From: Streptomyces fuscichromogenes
GTDB lineage: Bacteria > Actinomycetota > Actinomycetes > Streptomycetales > Streptomycetaceae
Length of the DNA: 64,000 nt
Reading direction: 5' to 3'
NCBI RefSeq assembly: GCF_014645815.1
Contig: NZ_BMML01000001.1
Location: 186,001-250,000 of the forward strand
The notes below the pieces were generated by a model, which worked only from the letters and a program-made list of their open reading frames with translations, did no database searches and was not told the DNA's origin. Positions 18,278 to 25,938 of this stretch are shown here, piece by piece (position 1 is the first letter of the stretch; each line of letters starts with the position of its first letter). Both the position numbers and the translations under genes were made by a program.

Positions 18278-18462
18278 CCGACACCGACGGTCCCGCTCAC
18301 ACCCGGTCCGGTCCGGGACCGTCGTGGTCCGAGCGGCCCCGGGGCACGGTGGAACGCGACGGACCCCGCTTTCCCCGGCGAGGCGATCGCGCCGGGCCAC
18401 GCCCGGTCCGCGCGACCGCGGGTCCACGGCCACGAAGTGGCCGCGGGCCTCGGCGCCGTCCG

Positions 18463-19113
18463 CTACGAGGAGCGGACGAAGGCGCGGGCCTGCTCGATCC
18501 ACCCCGACACGGCCTTGGCCCCGCACTCCTCGGCGACCGACCGGGCCTCGTCGAGGTGGCGGAACGCCGTCGAGGGATCGCCGGTCTCGGCCGCGAGGTA
18601 GGCCAGCGCCACCAGGCCGGCCGCCTCCCCGGGCCGGAAACCGATCTCACGGCGCAGGGCCACCGATTCGGCCAGCCGCTCACGGGCCTGCTCGAAGCGG
18701 CCCGCGTCCCTGTCGGCGAAACCCAGGTGGCGGACCGCGTAGGACATCGTCATCCGGTCGTCGACGGACTTCGCCAGCGCGTACGACCGCTCGAAGTACG
18801 GTCTGCCGGTGGCGCCGTCGCCCTTGACCACCTGATGCCAGCAGCCGACCCAGAACAACGCGTCCGCCTCACCCGAGGCGTCCCCCAGACGCCCGTACAG
18901 CTCGGCCGCGCGCTCGAACAGCGCCAGTTCCCGGCCGTCCTCCTCGCGGTCGTTCAGGAAGCGGACGTGCAGTACCCTGCCCCGGGCCATGGAGAGCGGC
19001 GCCTCGACCGCGTCCAGCTCGGCATCGGACCGGTCCAGCGCGGACGCGTCCCCGCCGAACATCGCCGCCTCGAACAACTCACCCGCACGCTCGACCCAGT
19101 CCTGCCCCGGCAT
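18463..19113 (-). CDS. TPR-repeat protein
   Basis: A 216-residue soluble protein made almost wholly of helical pairs fitting tetratricopeptide repeats: LFERAAELYGRLGDASGEADALFWVG, ARERLAESVALRREIGFRPGEAAGLVALAYLAAETGD and AFRHLDEARSVAEE. TPR proteins are scaffolds; no catalytic residues are visible. The start is ATG 19113. It lies downstream of the S53 peptidase on the same strand but is separated from it by a strong terminator at 19196, so it probably has its own promoter. It is convergent with the MFS gene. Confidence 0.75.
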   Translation of the reverse strand: MPGQDWVERAGELFEAAMFGGDASALDRSDAELDAVEAPLSMARGRVLHVRFLNDREEDGRELALFERAAELYGRLGDASGEADALFWVGCWHQVVKGDGATGRPYFERSYALAKSVDDRMTMSYAVRHLGFADRDAGRFEQARERLAESVALRREIGFRPGEAAGLVALAYLAAETGDPSTAFRHLDEARSVAEECGAKAVSGWIEQARAFVRSS

Positions 19114-19195
19114 ACGCCAGCCCCTCCCCGTCGGACGATCACAGCGCCGAGGCTATCCCCGCGCCCCGGACGGGGGACGGGAACCGGCCGCAGCA

Positions 19196-19235
19196 CGAAG
19201 GGGCGTGAGGTCCGTCAGGACCCCACGCCCCTTCG
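19196..19235 (-). terminator. Terminator of the S53 peptidase gene
   Basis: A long stem: CGAAGGGGCGTGAGGTCC pairs with GGACCCCACGCCCCTTCG around the loop GTCA, with one mismatch. It lies 33 bp past the peptidase stop codon. Confidence 0.85.
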
Positions 19236-19268
19236 CCGTTCCGCTCAGCGGTTCACCGCGTCGGCGGA

Positions 19269-21227
19269 TCAGTGCTTGCGGTGCGCCTTCGGCTGGTACG
19301 ACTCCACGTAGCCGGCCGCCGGGGAACCCACGCCGGTGACGTCGTCGTAGCCCTTCACCGCGGACAGGGAGCTGTCCTTGCCGAGGCTGCGGACCGAGGT
19401 CAGCAGGCCGTCGGTGGCGTCGTAGCCGTTGGCGAAGTCGACGCGGGCGACCGCGAGGTCCTTGCCGGTCGGCTTGTCGGTGACGTCGTGGAAGACGCCC
19501 TTCTTGCCGTACTTGGCGTAGATCGACGGGTTGGCGAAGCCGATCGCCTTGCCGCCGGCCGCCTCCTGGGCGAGCGCCTGGACCGCCGCGATGGTCGGCG
19601 CGGCCAGCGAGGTGCCGCCGATGCGGTACTCGCTGTACGCCTCGGTGCCGTCCGCCTGGGTCTGCGTCTGGCCGACGAGGAAGCCGGTGTTCGGGTCGGC
19701 GATCGCCGAGATGTCCGGGACCACGCGGTTGCCGGTGGCGCTGTTGGCCTTCGCGAGGGAGTCCGGGACGACGCCCTTCTGGTAGTAGGGCTCGCCGACC
19801 GTCTTGCTGGTGCCGCCGCCCGCGCCCGAGGTGAACGCGCCCGGGAAGTTGGTCCAGCTCTTGCCGTCGGCCGACAGCGAGGCCTTCTCGGTGCCCCAGC
19901 CGGTCTCCCACAGGTACGTGTCGCCCTTGCCGACGGCGAGGGAGGTACCGCCGACCGCCGTCACCCAGGCGGAGTTGGCCGGGGTGTCGACCTGCTTCGT
20001 CTGGGTGTTGGCGACCTCGTCGCCGTTGTCACCCGAGGAGAAGTAGAAGCCGATGCCCTGCACCGCGCCCAGCTGGAAGACCTGGTCGTAGGCGGCCGCG
20101 AGGTCCGGGGTCTGGTTGGCCTCGATGTCGCCCCACGAGTTGGAGACGATGTCGGCGAGGTGGTTGTCCACCACCTTGCTGAGCGAGTCCAGCAGGTCGT
20201 CGTCGTAGCAGGAGGCGGCGCCCACGTAGGTGACGTCGGCGTCCGGCGCGACCGCGTGCACGGCCTCGACGTCCAGGGTCTCCTCGCCGTACCAGCCGGC
20301 CGCTCCGCACTCCTCGGTCTTGGTGTAGGTGTCCGGCAGCACCTGGTGCAGCTGGCTGGTCTTCCAGGCCTGGTCGCCGTTCTTCTTGGCGTAGGTGCCG
20401 GCGTCGAAGGCGATGGTCGGCGAGGCGTACGCGTCGGTGATCGCGACGCGCACGTGCTTGCCGGTGTACTTGCCGGCGCCGTAGGCGGACCGCAGCTGCT
20501 TGCCGGTGTAGCCCTTGATCGCGTACGGGATCTTGCCGCCGTACGCGCTCGGCAGCGTGGTCGCGATGTTCGAGCCGTAGTACGAGGAGAACGGCCCGGA
20601 GTTCTTGAACACGGAGTCCGGGGGCGGCAGCGTGTCGTCGTGGGTCGCCGTGTGCGGTGCGTTGTCCAGGCCGGTGACGGTCAGGACGGCGTCGCTGACG
20701 GCGCTCGGCACGCTCGCCGTCGTCGCCGGGGCGCGGTAGGTCTTCGAGCCCTTGGCGTAGTTGTGCAGCTGGGCGCCGAACGCCTTCTCGGCGGCGGACA
20801 CGTCGCCGGAGACGGCGATGTAGTGCTGTGTGACCTCGGTGACCGTCAGGCCGGCCGCGGTCAGCCAGGACTTGACGGCCTTCACCTGCGCCTTGGTGGC
20901 GCCGTAGCGGGCCTGCACCTGCTTGGCGCTGAGGTACTTGCCGTAGAGCGGCGAGCTGGGGTCGGACACCGCCTTCGCATAGGCCGCGAGGCCCTTGGCG
21001 TCCTGGCCGGCCAGGTAGACCCGGGCCTTGAGCTGCGCGCTGTTCGAGGTGGCGCCCTTGTCCGCCTTGGCCGTGGCCCAGGTGGGCTTGGTGCCCTTCA
21101 GGCTGTCACGGGCCGGGCTGTCCGCAGCGTGCGCCGCGGGTATGCCGAGCGCGAGCGCGCCGGCGATCATAGGCAGTGTCGCTGCCATACTCACGCTGGC
21201 CCGCACCTTGGCACGGTTGGATCTCAT
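19269..21227 (-). CDS. Secreted S53 (sedolisin/kumamolisin) serine-carboxyl peptidase
   Basis: A 652-residue secreted protease. Signal peptide: residues 1-34 (SNRAKVR lead, hydrophobic core, cleavage near AHA-A). Then a pro-kumamolisin activation domain (about 50-195) and the subtilisin-like catalytic domain. The catalytic set is visible: Glu315 and Asp319 in GEETLDVEA (ExxxD), an oxyanion Asp near residue 400 in SSGDNG, and Ser540 in GGTSLAAP. S53 enzymes act at acidic pH on external proteins. ATG 21227 has GGGGG upstream. A 313-bp promoter region separates it from the DUF305 gene and a terminator follows it. Confidence 0.93.
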   Translation of the reverse strand: MRSNRAKVRASVSMAATLPMIAGALALGIPAAHAADSPARDSLKGTKPTWATAKADKGATSNSAQLKARVYLAGQDAKGLAAYAKAVSDPSSPLYGKYLSAKQVQARYGATKAQVKAVKSWLTAAGLTVTEVTQHYIAVSGDVSAAEKAFGAQLHNYAKGSKTYRAPATTASVPSAVSDAVLTVTGLDNAPHTATHDDTLPPPDSVFKNSGPFSSYYGSNIATTLPSAYGGKIPYAIKGYTGKQLRSAYGAGKYTGKHVRVAITDAYASPTIAFDAGTYAKKNGDQAWKTSQLHQVLPDTYTKTEECGAAGWYGEETLDVEAVHAVAPDADVTYVGAASCYDDDLLDSLSKVVDNHLADIVSNSWGDIEANQTPDLAAAYDQVFQLGAVQGIGFYFSSGDNGDEVANTQTKQVDTPANSAWVTAVGGTSLAVGKGDTYLWETGWGTEKASLSADGKSWTNFPGAFTSGAGGGTSKTVGEPYYQKGVVPDSLAKANSATGNRVVPDISAIADPNTGFLVGQTQTQADGTEAYSEYRIGGTSLAAPTIAAVQALAQEAAGGKAIGFANPSIYAKYGKKGVFHDVTDKPTGKDLAVARVDFANGYDATDGLLTSVRSLGKDSSLSAVKGYDDVTGVGSPAAGYVESYQPKAHRKH

Positions 21228-21540
21228 ACTGCCCCCTGCTATGCGGTTCGTCGCATGGAGTGGTCGGTCGTCCGTGATCACCGGGAGGCCTGCGGCGGAA
21301 CGGCCCGTGAATGGATCACGCGATGGGGGTCACTCTTTCGGTGAACTGTTCATGCCAGGGGAATGGGAAACCCAAGGAAGTCCCAAGTGGGCGTTGATTA
21401 GGGGCTTTTGGTCCGCTTTCGACAGCGCGCAGAACATTACAGATCGGTTGCGATTGTTGCTGAGCGCTTGCGGTGCCGTTAAGTCGACAAGTCCCCCATT
21501 TTGTACGGCAGTTCAGTCACGGCAGTTCAGTCACGACCGG
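21228..21540. other. Promoter region of the S53 peptidase; 14-bp duplication
   Basis: 313 bp without a gene, AT-richer than the rest. It contains a perfect tandem duplication of ACGGCAGTTCAGTC at 21505-21518 and 21519-21532, next to the DUF305 stop codon. No clear operator is seen. Confidence 0.6.
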
Positions 21541-22173
21541 TCAGCCGCGCGGCTTGGCGCCCCGCTCCTTCAGCATCTGCTTCATCGTCGCCAGCTCCGA
21601 CTGCTGCGCGTCCACCATGCCCTGGGCGAGGCTCTTCTCCACCCCGACGGTGCACTTGGCCACGCACCCCTCGGCCATGTGGATGCCGCCCTTGTGGTGG
21701 TCCGTCATCAGCTGGAGGTAGAAGATCTCCGCCTGCCTGCCGTTCAGGGTCCCCAGCTTCTTCAGCTCGGCGTCGGTCGCCATGCCGGGCATCAGCGACC
21801 CGTCCCCGCGCTCGGGCATGTCGCCCATGCCCATCCACGACATCGGCGGCTTCGCCGACACCTTCGGCAGGTCCCACAGATCCAGCCAGCCCAGCAGCAT
21901 GCCCCGCTGGTTGGCCTGCGTCTGCGCGATGTCGTAGGCGAGCCGCCGCACTTCCGTGTTCTTCGTGCGGTCCCGGACGATGTACGACATCTCCACGGCC
22001 TGCTGGTGATGGACCGCCATGTCCCGCGCGAACCCCGCGTCCGCCCCGTCCGCGCTCGGAACGCTCGGCCCGCCGCCACCGCCGCCGTCCTCCGCGACCG
22101 CGTAGGTGATCGCGCCGGCGGCGACGAGCGCCGCCGCCGCGGTCCCGGCGATCCAGCCGATGTGCCTCTTCAC
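21541..22173 (-). CDS. DUF305 membrane-anchored or secreted protein
   Basis: A 210-residue protein with an N-terminal hydrophobic anchor (residues 5-27), a Gly-rich linker and a helical ferritin-like DUF305 domain. The family's metal-type motifs are present: DMAVHHQQAVEMS and, in the second half, LMTDHHKGGIHMAEG, both rich in His and Met. DUF305 proteins are often linked to copper and other metals, but that role is inference here. GTG 22173 is used: the stop of the upstream DUF3105 gene (22175) and this start are separated by 1 nt, so translation is coupled. Confidence 0.85.
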   Translation of the reverse strand: MKRHIGWIAGTAAAALVAAGAITYAVAEDGGGGGGPSVPSADGADAGFARDMAVHHQQAVEMSYIVRDRTKNTEVRRLAYDIAQTQANQRGMLLGWLDLWDLPKVSAKPPMSWMGMGDMPERGDGSLMPGMATDAELKKLGTLNGRQAEIFYLQLMTDHHKGGIHMAEGCVAKCTVGVEKSLAQGMVDAQQSELATMKQMLKERGAKPRG

Positions 22174-22174
22174 G

Positions 22175-22846
22175 TCACATCGTCCCGCCGGTGCAGGAGG
22201 CACCCGGCTCCGGGGTCTGCTTGCCCTGCACGTACGTCTCGAAGAACTTGCCGACCTTCGGGTCGTCGGCGCTCGTCACGCCCAGCTGGTGCCCCCACGC
22301 CGACAGCTCGATCGGCGAGGTCTGGTTCGTGTACGGGCTCATCAGCGAGTACGGCGTCTGCTTCACCTTCGCCGCCAGCGTGTCCACGTCGGACTTCTTC
22401 GCCTTGTCGGTGTACGTCACCCAGACCGCGCCGTGCTCCAGGGCGTGCACGGCGTTCTCGTCCTTCACGGCCTTGGTGTAGACGTTGCCGTTGCAGTTGA
22501 GCCACACCGGGTTGTGGTTGCCGCCGACCGGCGGGTGCATCGGGTAGTCCACGGTCCCCGTGACATGGGTCCGGGAGAGCTTGCCCGTCCAGGTCCGCAC
22601 CCCGTCGCTGCCGGTGACGAACTTCCCGGAGTCCCCGGAGCTGCCCTTCGCGTCGCTCGCGCTGTCGCTCTTGCCCGACTGCGAGTGGACGAGCACCACA
22701 CCACCGACCACCAGACCGGCGACCACCACGACGCTCGCGCCGATCACCAGGATCCGGTTGCGCCGGTCACGCGCCTGCTCGGCACGGCGCATCTCCTCTA
22801 TGCGTGCCTTGCGCGCTGCGTTGTTGCTCTTCTTGGCGGTAGCCAT
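22175..22846 (-). CDS. DUF3105 membrane protein
   Basis: A 223-residue protein: charged cytoplasmic N-terminus (AKKSNNAARKARIEEMRRAEQAR), one transmembrane helix (about residues 31-53), a Ser-rich linker, and an external DUF3105 domain with YPMHPPVGGNHNPVW, HALEHGAVWVTY and two cysteines (LNCNG and ASCTGG). Function unknown; the domain often sits beside DUF305, as here, and the two genes form a coupled operon. ATG 22846 has AAGGA 9 nt upstream. Confidence 0.85.
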   Translation of the reverse strand: MATAKKSNNAARKARIEEMRRAEQARDRRNRILVIGASVVVVAGLVVGGVVLVHSQSGKSDSASDAKGSSGDSGKFVTGSDGVRTWTGKLSRTHVTGTVDYPMHPPVGGNHNPVWLNCNGNVYTKAVKDENAVHALEHGAVWVTYTDKAKKSDVDTLAAKVKQTPYSLMSPYTNQTSPIELSAWGHQLGVTSADDPKVGKFFETYVQGKQTPEPGASCTGGTM

Positions 22847-22977
22847 GGGCCGTGTCCTTCTTGGGGGAAAGGGACGTGGAGGATGGGGCCCGCTGATCGT
22901 AATGGGGACGATGGGGCGAGTCGTAGGGAGGGCACAGGAAAGAACCGGAAAGTCCCACGATCCGACAGGAAACCGAT

Positions 22978-23000
22978 AATTTGAATGGCGGATGCGTATT
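22978..23000. promoter_or_regulatory. NsrR box at the nsrR promoter
   Basis: A 23-bp site (AATTTGAATGG, C, GGATGCGTATT). It agrees with the box at hmp (25645-25667, read on the minus strand) at 17 of 23 positions and keeps the AA...G.AT.....AT.C...TT pattern. It covers the -35 hexamer of the gene, so NsrR should repress itself. Confidence 0.75.
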
Positions 23001-23009
23001 ACCTACCCT
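22981..23009 (+). promoter_or_regulatory. Leaderless promoter of nsrR
   Basis: TTGAAT (22981), a 17-nt spacer, TACCCT (23004), then 7 nt to the ATG at 23017. Transcription should begin at the start codon. Confidence 0.7.
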
Positions 23010-23016
23010 GGCCGGT

Positions 23017-23463
23017 ATGCGGCTGCTGCGCTCCACCGACCTGGCTCTACGCCTTCTGATGCGGCTCGCCGTCGCGGAGGGGGCCAGTCCCACGACCCGT
23101 GAGGTCGCGGCGGACATGGACGTGCCGTACACGCACGCCGCGAAGGTGGTCGCCGAACTCCAGCACCTGGGGCTGGTCGACGCCCGGCGCGGCCGGGGCG
23201 GCGGGCTCACGCTGACCGGGAAGGGCCGTACCGCCTCGGTGGGCGCGCTGGTGCGCACCTTCGAGGGCGACGGCGACGTCGTCGACTGCGAGGGCGGCGC
23301 CACCCCCTGCCCGCTCCACTCCGGCTGCCGCCTCAGGGGCGCCCTGCGCCGGGCCCAGGAGGCGTTCTTCGCGTCACTGGACCCGGTGACGGTGGCGGAC
23401 ATGGTGGCGGCGCCCACGGGGCCGCTGCTGCTCGGTATTTCCAAGGGGCCGGGGCCGGAGTAG
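23017..23463 (+). CDS. nsrR: Rrf2-family NO-sensing repressor NsrR
   Basis: A 148-residue dimeric repressor with an iron-sulfur cluster. The winged helix-turn-helix is N-terminal (TTREVAADMDVPYTHAAKVVAELQHLGLVDARRGRGGG), and the three cluster cysteines are in the spacing typical of NsrR: C-x(7)-C-x(5)-C in VVDCEGGATPCPLHSGCRL. NO destroys the cluster and frees the DNA. The flavohaemoglobin gene 850 bp downstream carries the same box, so the regulon is local. It starts leaderless at 23017. Confidence 0.9.
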   Translation: MRLLRSTDLALRLLMRLAVAEGASPTTREVAADMDVPYTHAAKVVAELQHLGLVDARRGRGGGLTLTGKGRTASVGALVRTFEGDGDVVDCEGGATPCPLHSGCRLRGALRRAQEAFFASLDPVTVADMVAAPTGPLLLGISKGPGPE

Positions 23464-23687
23464 CCCGAGCGGCCCGGTCGCGCCCGCCGCGGCCGAGGGC
23501 GGCGCATGGCGCCGACCGCCAAGCGGGGGCCATGACTTGCCCACCGCGAGCCATGCTGTGTTCAAACATTCAACAAAGGGATCTTCGCGCCCGGCAAAGG
23601 GCTCTACCCGCATAGATGATCCCGGTGCTGTCATGCTCACGACCGCCCGGAATTCCTGCCGGGCACCGCTCCGGGAGATCCCCCCTC

Positions 23688-24212
23688 ATGCCCCGAATAT
23701 CCCGCTCCCTGGTCACCGCCCTCTCCTCCCTCGCCCTCGCCGCCGCCGGCCTCACGGTCGCCGCAGGCACCGCACACGCGCAGAGCTGCAGCCAGGACTA
23801 CCTTCCCCTCCCCGACCCCAGCTGCCAGCCCGGTGACTTCAACCCGGACGTCACCCAGTCCACCATCGACTCCACCATCTGCGTCTCCGGATGGACCGCG
23901 ACCGTCCGGCCCTCCAGCTCCTACACGACCGCGCTGAAGAAAAAGCAGATCGTCGAGTACGGCTACACGGACACCAGTACCTCGGACTACGAAGAGGACC
24001 ACTTCCTCCCCCTCGAACTCGGCGGTGCCCCGAAGAGCGAGCTCAACCTCTGGCCCGAGCCGGAGTACGGCACCAAGACCGCCGCCAACAAGGACACCGT
24101 CGAGAACAAGCTCAAGAAGGCCGTCTGCGCCGGCACCGTCACCCTCGCCGACGCCCAGGACGCGATCCTCACGGACTGGACGACCGCGCTGTCGAACCTC
24201 GGCCTGAGCTGA
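23688..24212 (+). CDS. Secreted HNH-like small protein
   Basis: A 174-residue protein with a clear signal peptide (cleavage near AHA-QS at residues 29-33). The mature part contains four cysteines and, at 101-125, EEDHFLPLELGGAPKSELN followed by LWPEP. The DH...N...N spacing is that of the beta-beta-alpha metal (HNH) nuclease core, here in a class of short secreted actinobacterial proteins with no proven function. ATG 23688 has GGGAG about 10 nt upstream; the frame extends further but the extension lacks a signal sequence. It is convergent with hmp, with a shared terminator hairpin between them. Confidence 0.75.
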   Translation: MPRISRSLVTALSSLALAAAGLTVAAGTAHAQSCSQDYLPLPDPSCQPGDFNPDVTQSTIDSTICVSGWTATVRPSSSYTTALKKKQIVEYGYTDTSTSDYEEDHFLPLELGGAPKSELNLWPEPEYGTKTAANKDTVENKLKKAVCAGTVTLADAQDAILTDWTTALSNLGLS

Positions 24213-24221
24213 TCCCGTCCG

Positions 24222-24271
24222 CCCGAGAGGGGGCCGGTCCTCTCCTCCAGGAGTGCCGTCCCCCTCTCGGG
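24222..24271. terminator. Bidirectional hairpin between the HNH-like gene and hmp
   Basis: A 12-bp perfect stem, CCCGAGAGGGGG at 24222-24233 with its complement at 24260-24271, and a 26-nt loop. It lies between convergent genes. Confidence 0.65.
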
Positions 24272-24318
24272 AGGCCGCCCGCGCACGCGTACCGCAGGCC
24301 GGCGGCCCGCCGCGCGGA

Positions 24319-25593
24319 TCAGGCCGCGGCCGCCGCCAGCCACAGGTCCGGCCCGAAGACCTCGTAGTGGATGTCGGCCGGCGAGACGCCCTTGGCGAGC
24401 AGTTGGGTGCGTACCGCGCGCATGAAGGGGAGCGGGCCGCACAGGTACGCGCGCGTGCCGGGCGCGGCCTCGATGCCGGAGAGATCCACCAGCCCGGTGT
24501 GGCTGCCCGGACCGGCGTCCCGCTCGTAGAAGAAGCGCACCGTGGCGTCCGGCAGCTTCGCCGCGTACGCCTCGTGGTCGGCGCGCAGGGCGTGGTCGGC
24601 GGGGGAGCGGTCGCCGTGGACGACGGTCACCGGGGCGCGGTGGCCGTCGGCCGTGAGCGCGGCCAGCATCGCCACCATGGGGGTCACCCCGATGCCCGCG
24701 GAGGCGAGCAGCAGGGGCCGATCGCCGACGCCGTTGCCGCCCACGTTCCCGTTGCCGCCCACGTTCCCGTTCCCGCCCACGCTCCCGCTCTCGTTCCCGG
24801 TCCCGGTCCCGGTCTCGTTCTCGCTCCGGCTCTCGCCGAGGACGAGGTCTCCGTACGGCTCCGACAGTTCGAGCAGGTCGCCCACGCGCACGCGCGCGTG
24901 CAGGTGACGCGAGACCTCGCCGTCCCGCTTGACGCTGAACTGGCGGACGGGTCCGCCCGGCGCGCCGGAGAGGCTGTACTGGCGTATCTGGCGGGCGCCG
25001 TCGGGCAGGGTGACGCCCACGGAGACGTACTGCCCGGCCCGGAAGCCGCGCACCGTCGACCCGCCGTCCGCGGGCCGCACCCGGAAGGTCACGACGTCGG
25101 CGGTCTCCACGATCCGCTCGACGACCTCCCAGGGCCGCAGTCCCGTCGCGCCGCTCTCCTCGTACAGCCGCTTCTCGATCGCGGCGAGCGCGTTCGCCAT
25201 CAGCCAGTAGACCTCGTCCCAGGCGGCCGCGACCTCGGGGGTGACGGCCTCGCCGAGCACCTCGGCGATGGCGGCGAAGAGGTGCTCGTGGACGACGGCG
25301 TACTGCTCGGGCGTGACGCCCAGCGAGGCGTGCTTGTGGGCGATGCGGCTCAGCAGGGCGTCGGGTCGCTGGTCCGGGTGGTCCAGCAGGTGCGTGGCGA
25401 ACCCGGCGATGGACCCGGCGAGGGCCTGCCGCTGGGTGCCGGCGGCCTGGTTGCCGCGGTTGAAGAGGTCGCGCAGCAGCTCGGGGTGGGCGGCGAAGAG
25501 GCGGGCGTAGAAGCGCTCGGTGATCTCGCCGATCGCCGCGCCGACGACGGGCAGGGTGGCGCGGACGGTGGCGGCGGACGGCTCGGACAGCAT
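24319..25593 (-). CDS. hmp: Flavohaemoglobin, NO dioxygenase
   Basis: A 424-residue cytoplasmic enzyme that oxidises NO to nitrate with O2 and NAD(P)H. Globin domain: residues 1-140, with TyrB10 in TERFYARLF and the proximal His at about 88 (HKHASLGVTPEQYAVVHEHL). FAD domain: about 150-252 (RQYSLSG). NAD domain: about 292-424 (LASAGIGVTPMVAML, VHGDRS, YLCGPLPFM). Residues 254-291 are an unusual Gly/Asn/Thr-rich insertion between FAD and NAD domains, built of GGNGNV repeats, absent from the usual ~395-residue family. ATG 25593 has AAGGAG 5-6 nt upstream. An NsrR box lies in the promoter. Confidence 0.94.
   Translation of the reverse strand: MLSEPSAATVRATLPVVGAAIGEITERFYARLFAAHPELLRDLFNRGNQAAGTQRQALAGSIAGFATHLLDHPDQRPDALLSRIAHKHASLGVTPEQYAVVHEHLFAAIAEVLGEAVTPEVAAAWDEVYWLMANALAAIEKRLYEESGATGLRPWEVVERIVETADVVTFRVRPADGGSTVRGFRAGQYVSVGVTLPDGARQIRQYSLSGAPGGPVRQFSVKRDGEVSRHLHARVRVGDLLELSEPYGDLVLGESRSENETGTGTGNESGSVGGNGNVGGNGNVGGNGVGDRPLLLASAGIGVTPMVAMLAALTADGHRAPVTVVHGDRSPADHALRADHEAYAAKLPDATVRFFYERDAGPGSHTGLVDLSGIEAAPGTRAYLCGPLPFMRAVRTQLLAKGVSPADIHYEVFGPDLWLAAAAA
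24735..24830. repeat. Tandem repeat inside hmp
   Basis: An 18-bp unit (GTTGCCGCCCACGTTCCC on the plus strand) is repeated with decay, followed by GGTCCC and CTCGTT mini-repeats. It encodes the Gly/Asn-rich insertion of Hmp and stays in frame. Confidence 0.75.
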
Positions 25594-25634
25594 CGGGGCT
25601 CCTTGTGGCTCGGCCGAACGGCTCGGTGCTCTGT

Positions 25635-25664
25635 ACGCTATTAAAACTTGCATCTGAGATTCAA
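25635..25664 (-). promoter_or_regulatory. hmp promoter
   Basis: On the minus strand: TTGAAT at 25664-25659, an 18-nt spacer, TAGCGT at 25640-25635. The -35 sequence is identical to that of nsrR. Transcription should start near 25628, about 35 nt before the start codon. Confidence 0.7.
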
Positions 25665-25667
25665 ATT
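25645..25667. promoter_or_regulatory. NsrR box at the hmp promoter
   Basis: A 23-bp near-palindrome (AACTTGCATCT, G, AGATTCAAATT; 9 of 11 arm positions pair). It overlaps the hmp -35 and spacer. It fits the published Streptomyces NsrR box core GCATCTGAGAT as I recall it. Confidence 0.8.
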
Positions 25668-25938
25668 TAAGGGCCGTGGTGTGCGTCACCGTGGTGTCCG
25701 TCACCCGGCCGATGCCCGGGAAACCGGACCGGCCATTACGGATGTCGGTGCGAGCAGGCAAGATGGGCGTCAGGGCAGGACACCTGCCGTACGAGAGCCG
25801 TTCAGACCGAGGTCGCTCGCGCGATCAAGGTGCGCAACGCGCATGAAATGCTGTTGTGGTGTGATGCTCAGGTGCCCGACCGCCTCCTGCGGGACAGGGA
25901 GACAGGCGGCCTGACCAGCAAGGATGGGGAAGCGGAAG
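25668..25938. other. Upstream region of the GlnA2-type gene, no gene recognised
   Basis: About 270 bp between the NsrR box and the glutamine-synthetase-like gene. It should hold the promoter of that gene. I see no GlnR-type site that I would defend and no convincing small gene. Confidence 0.45.
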
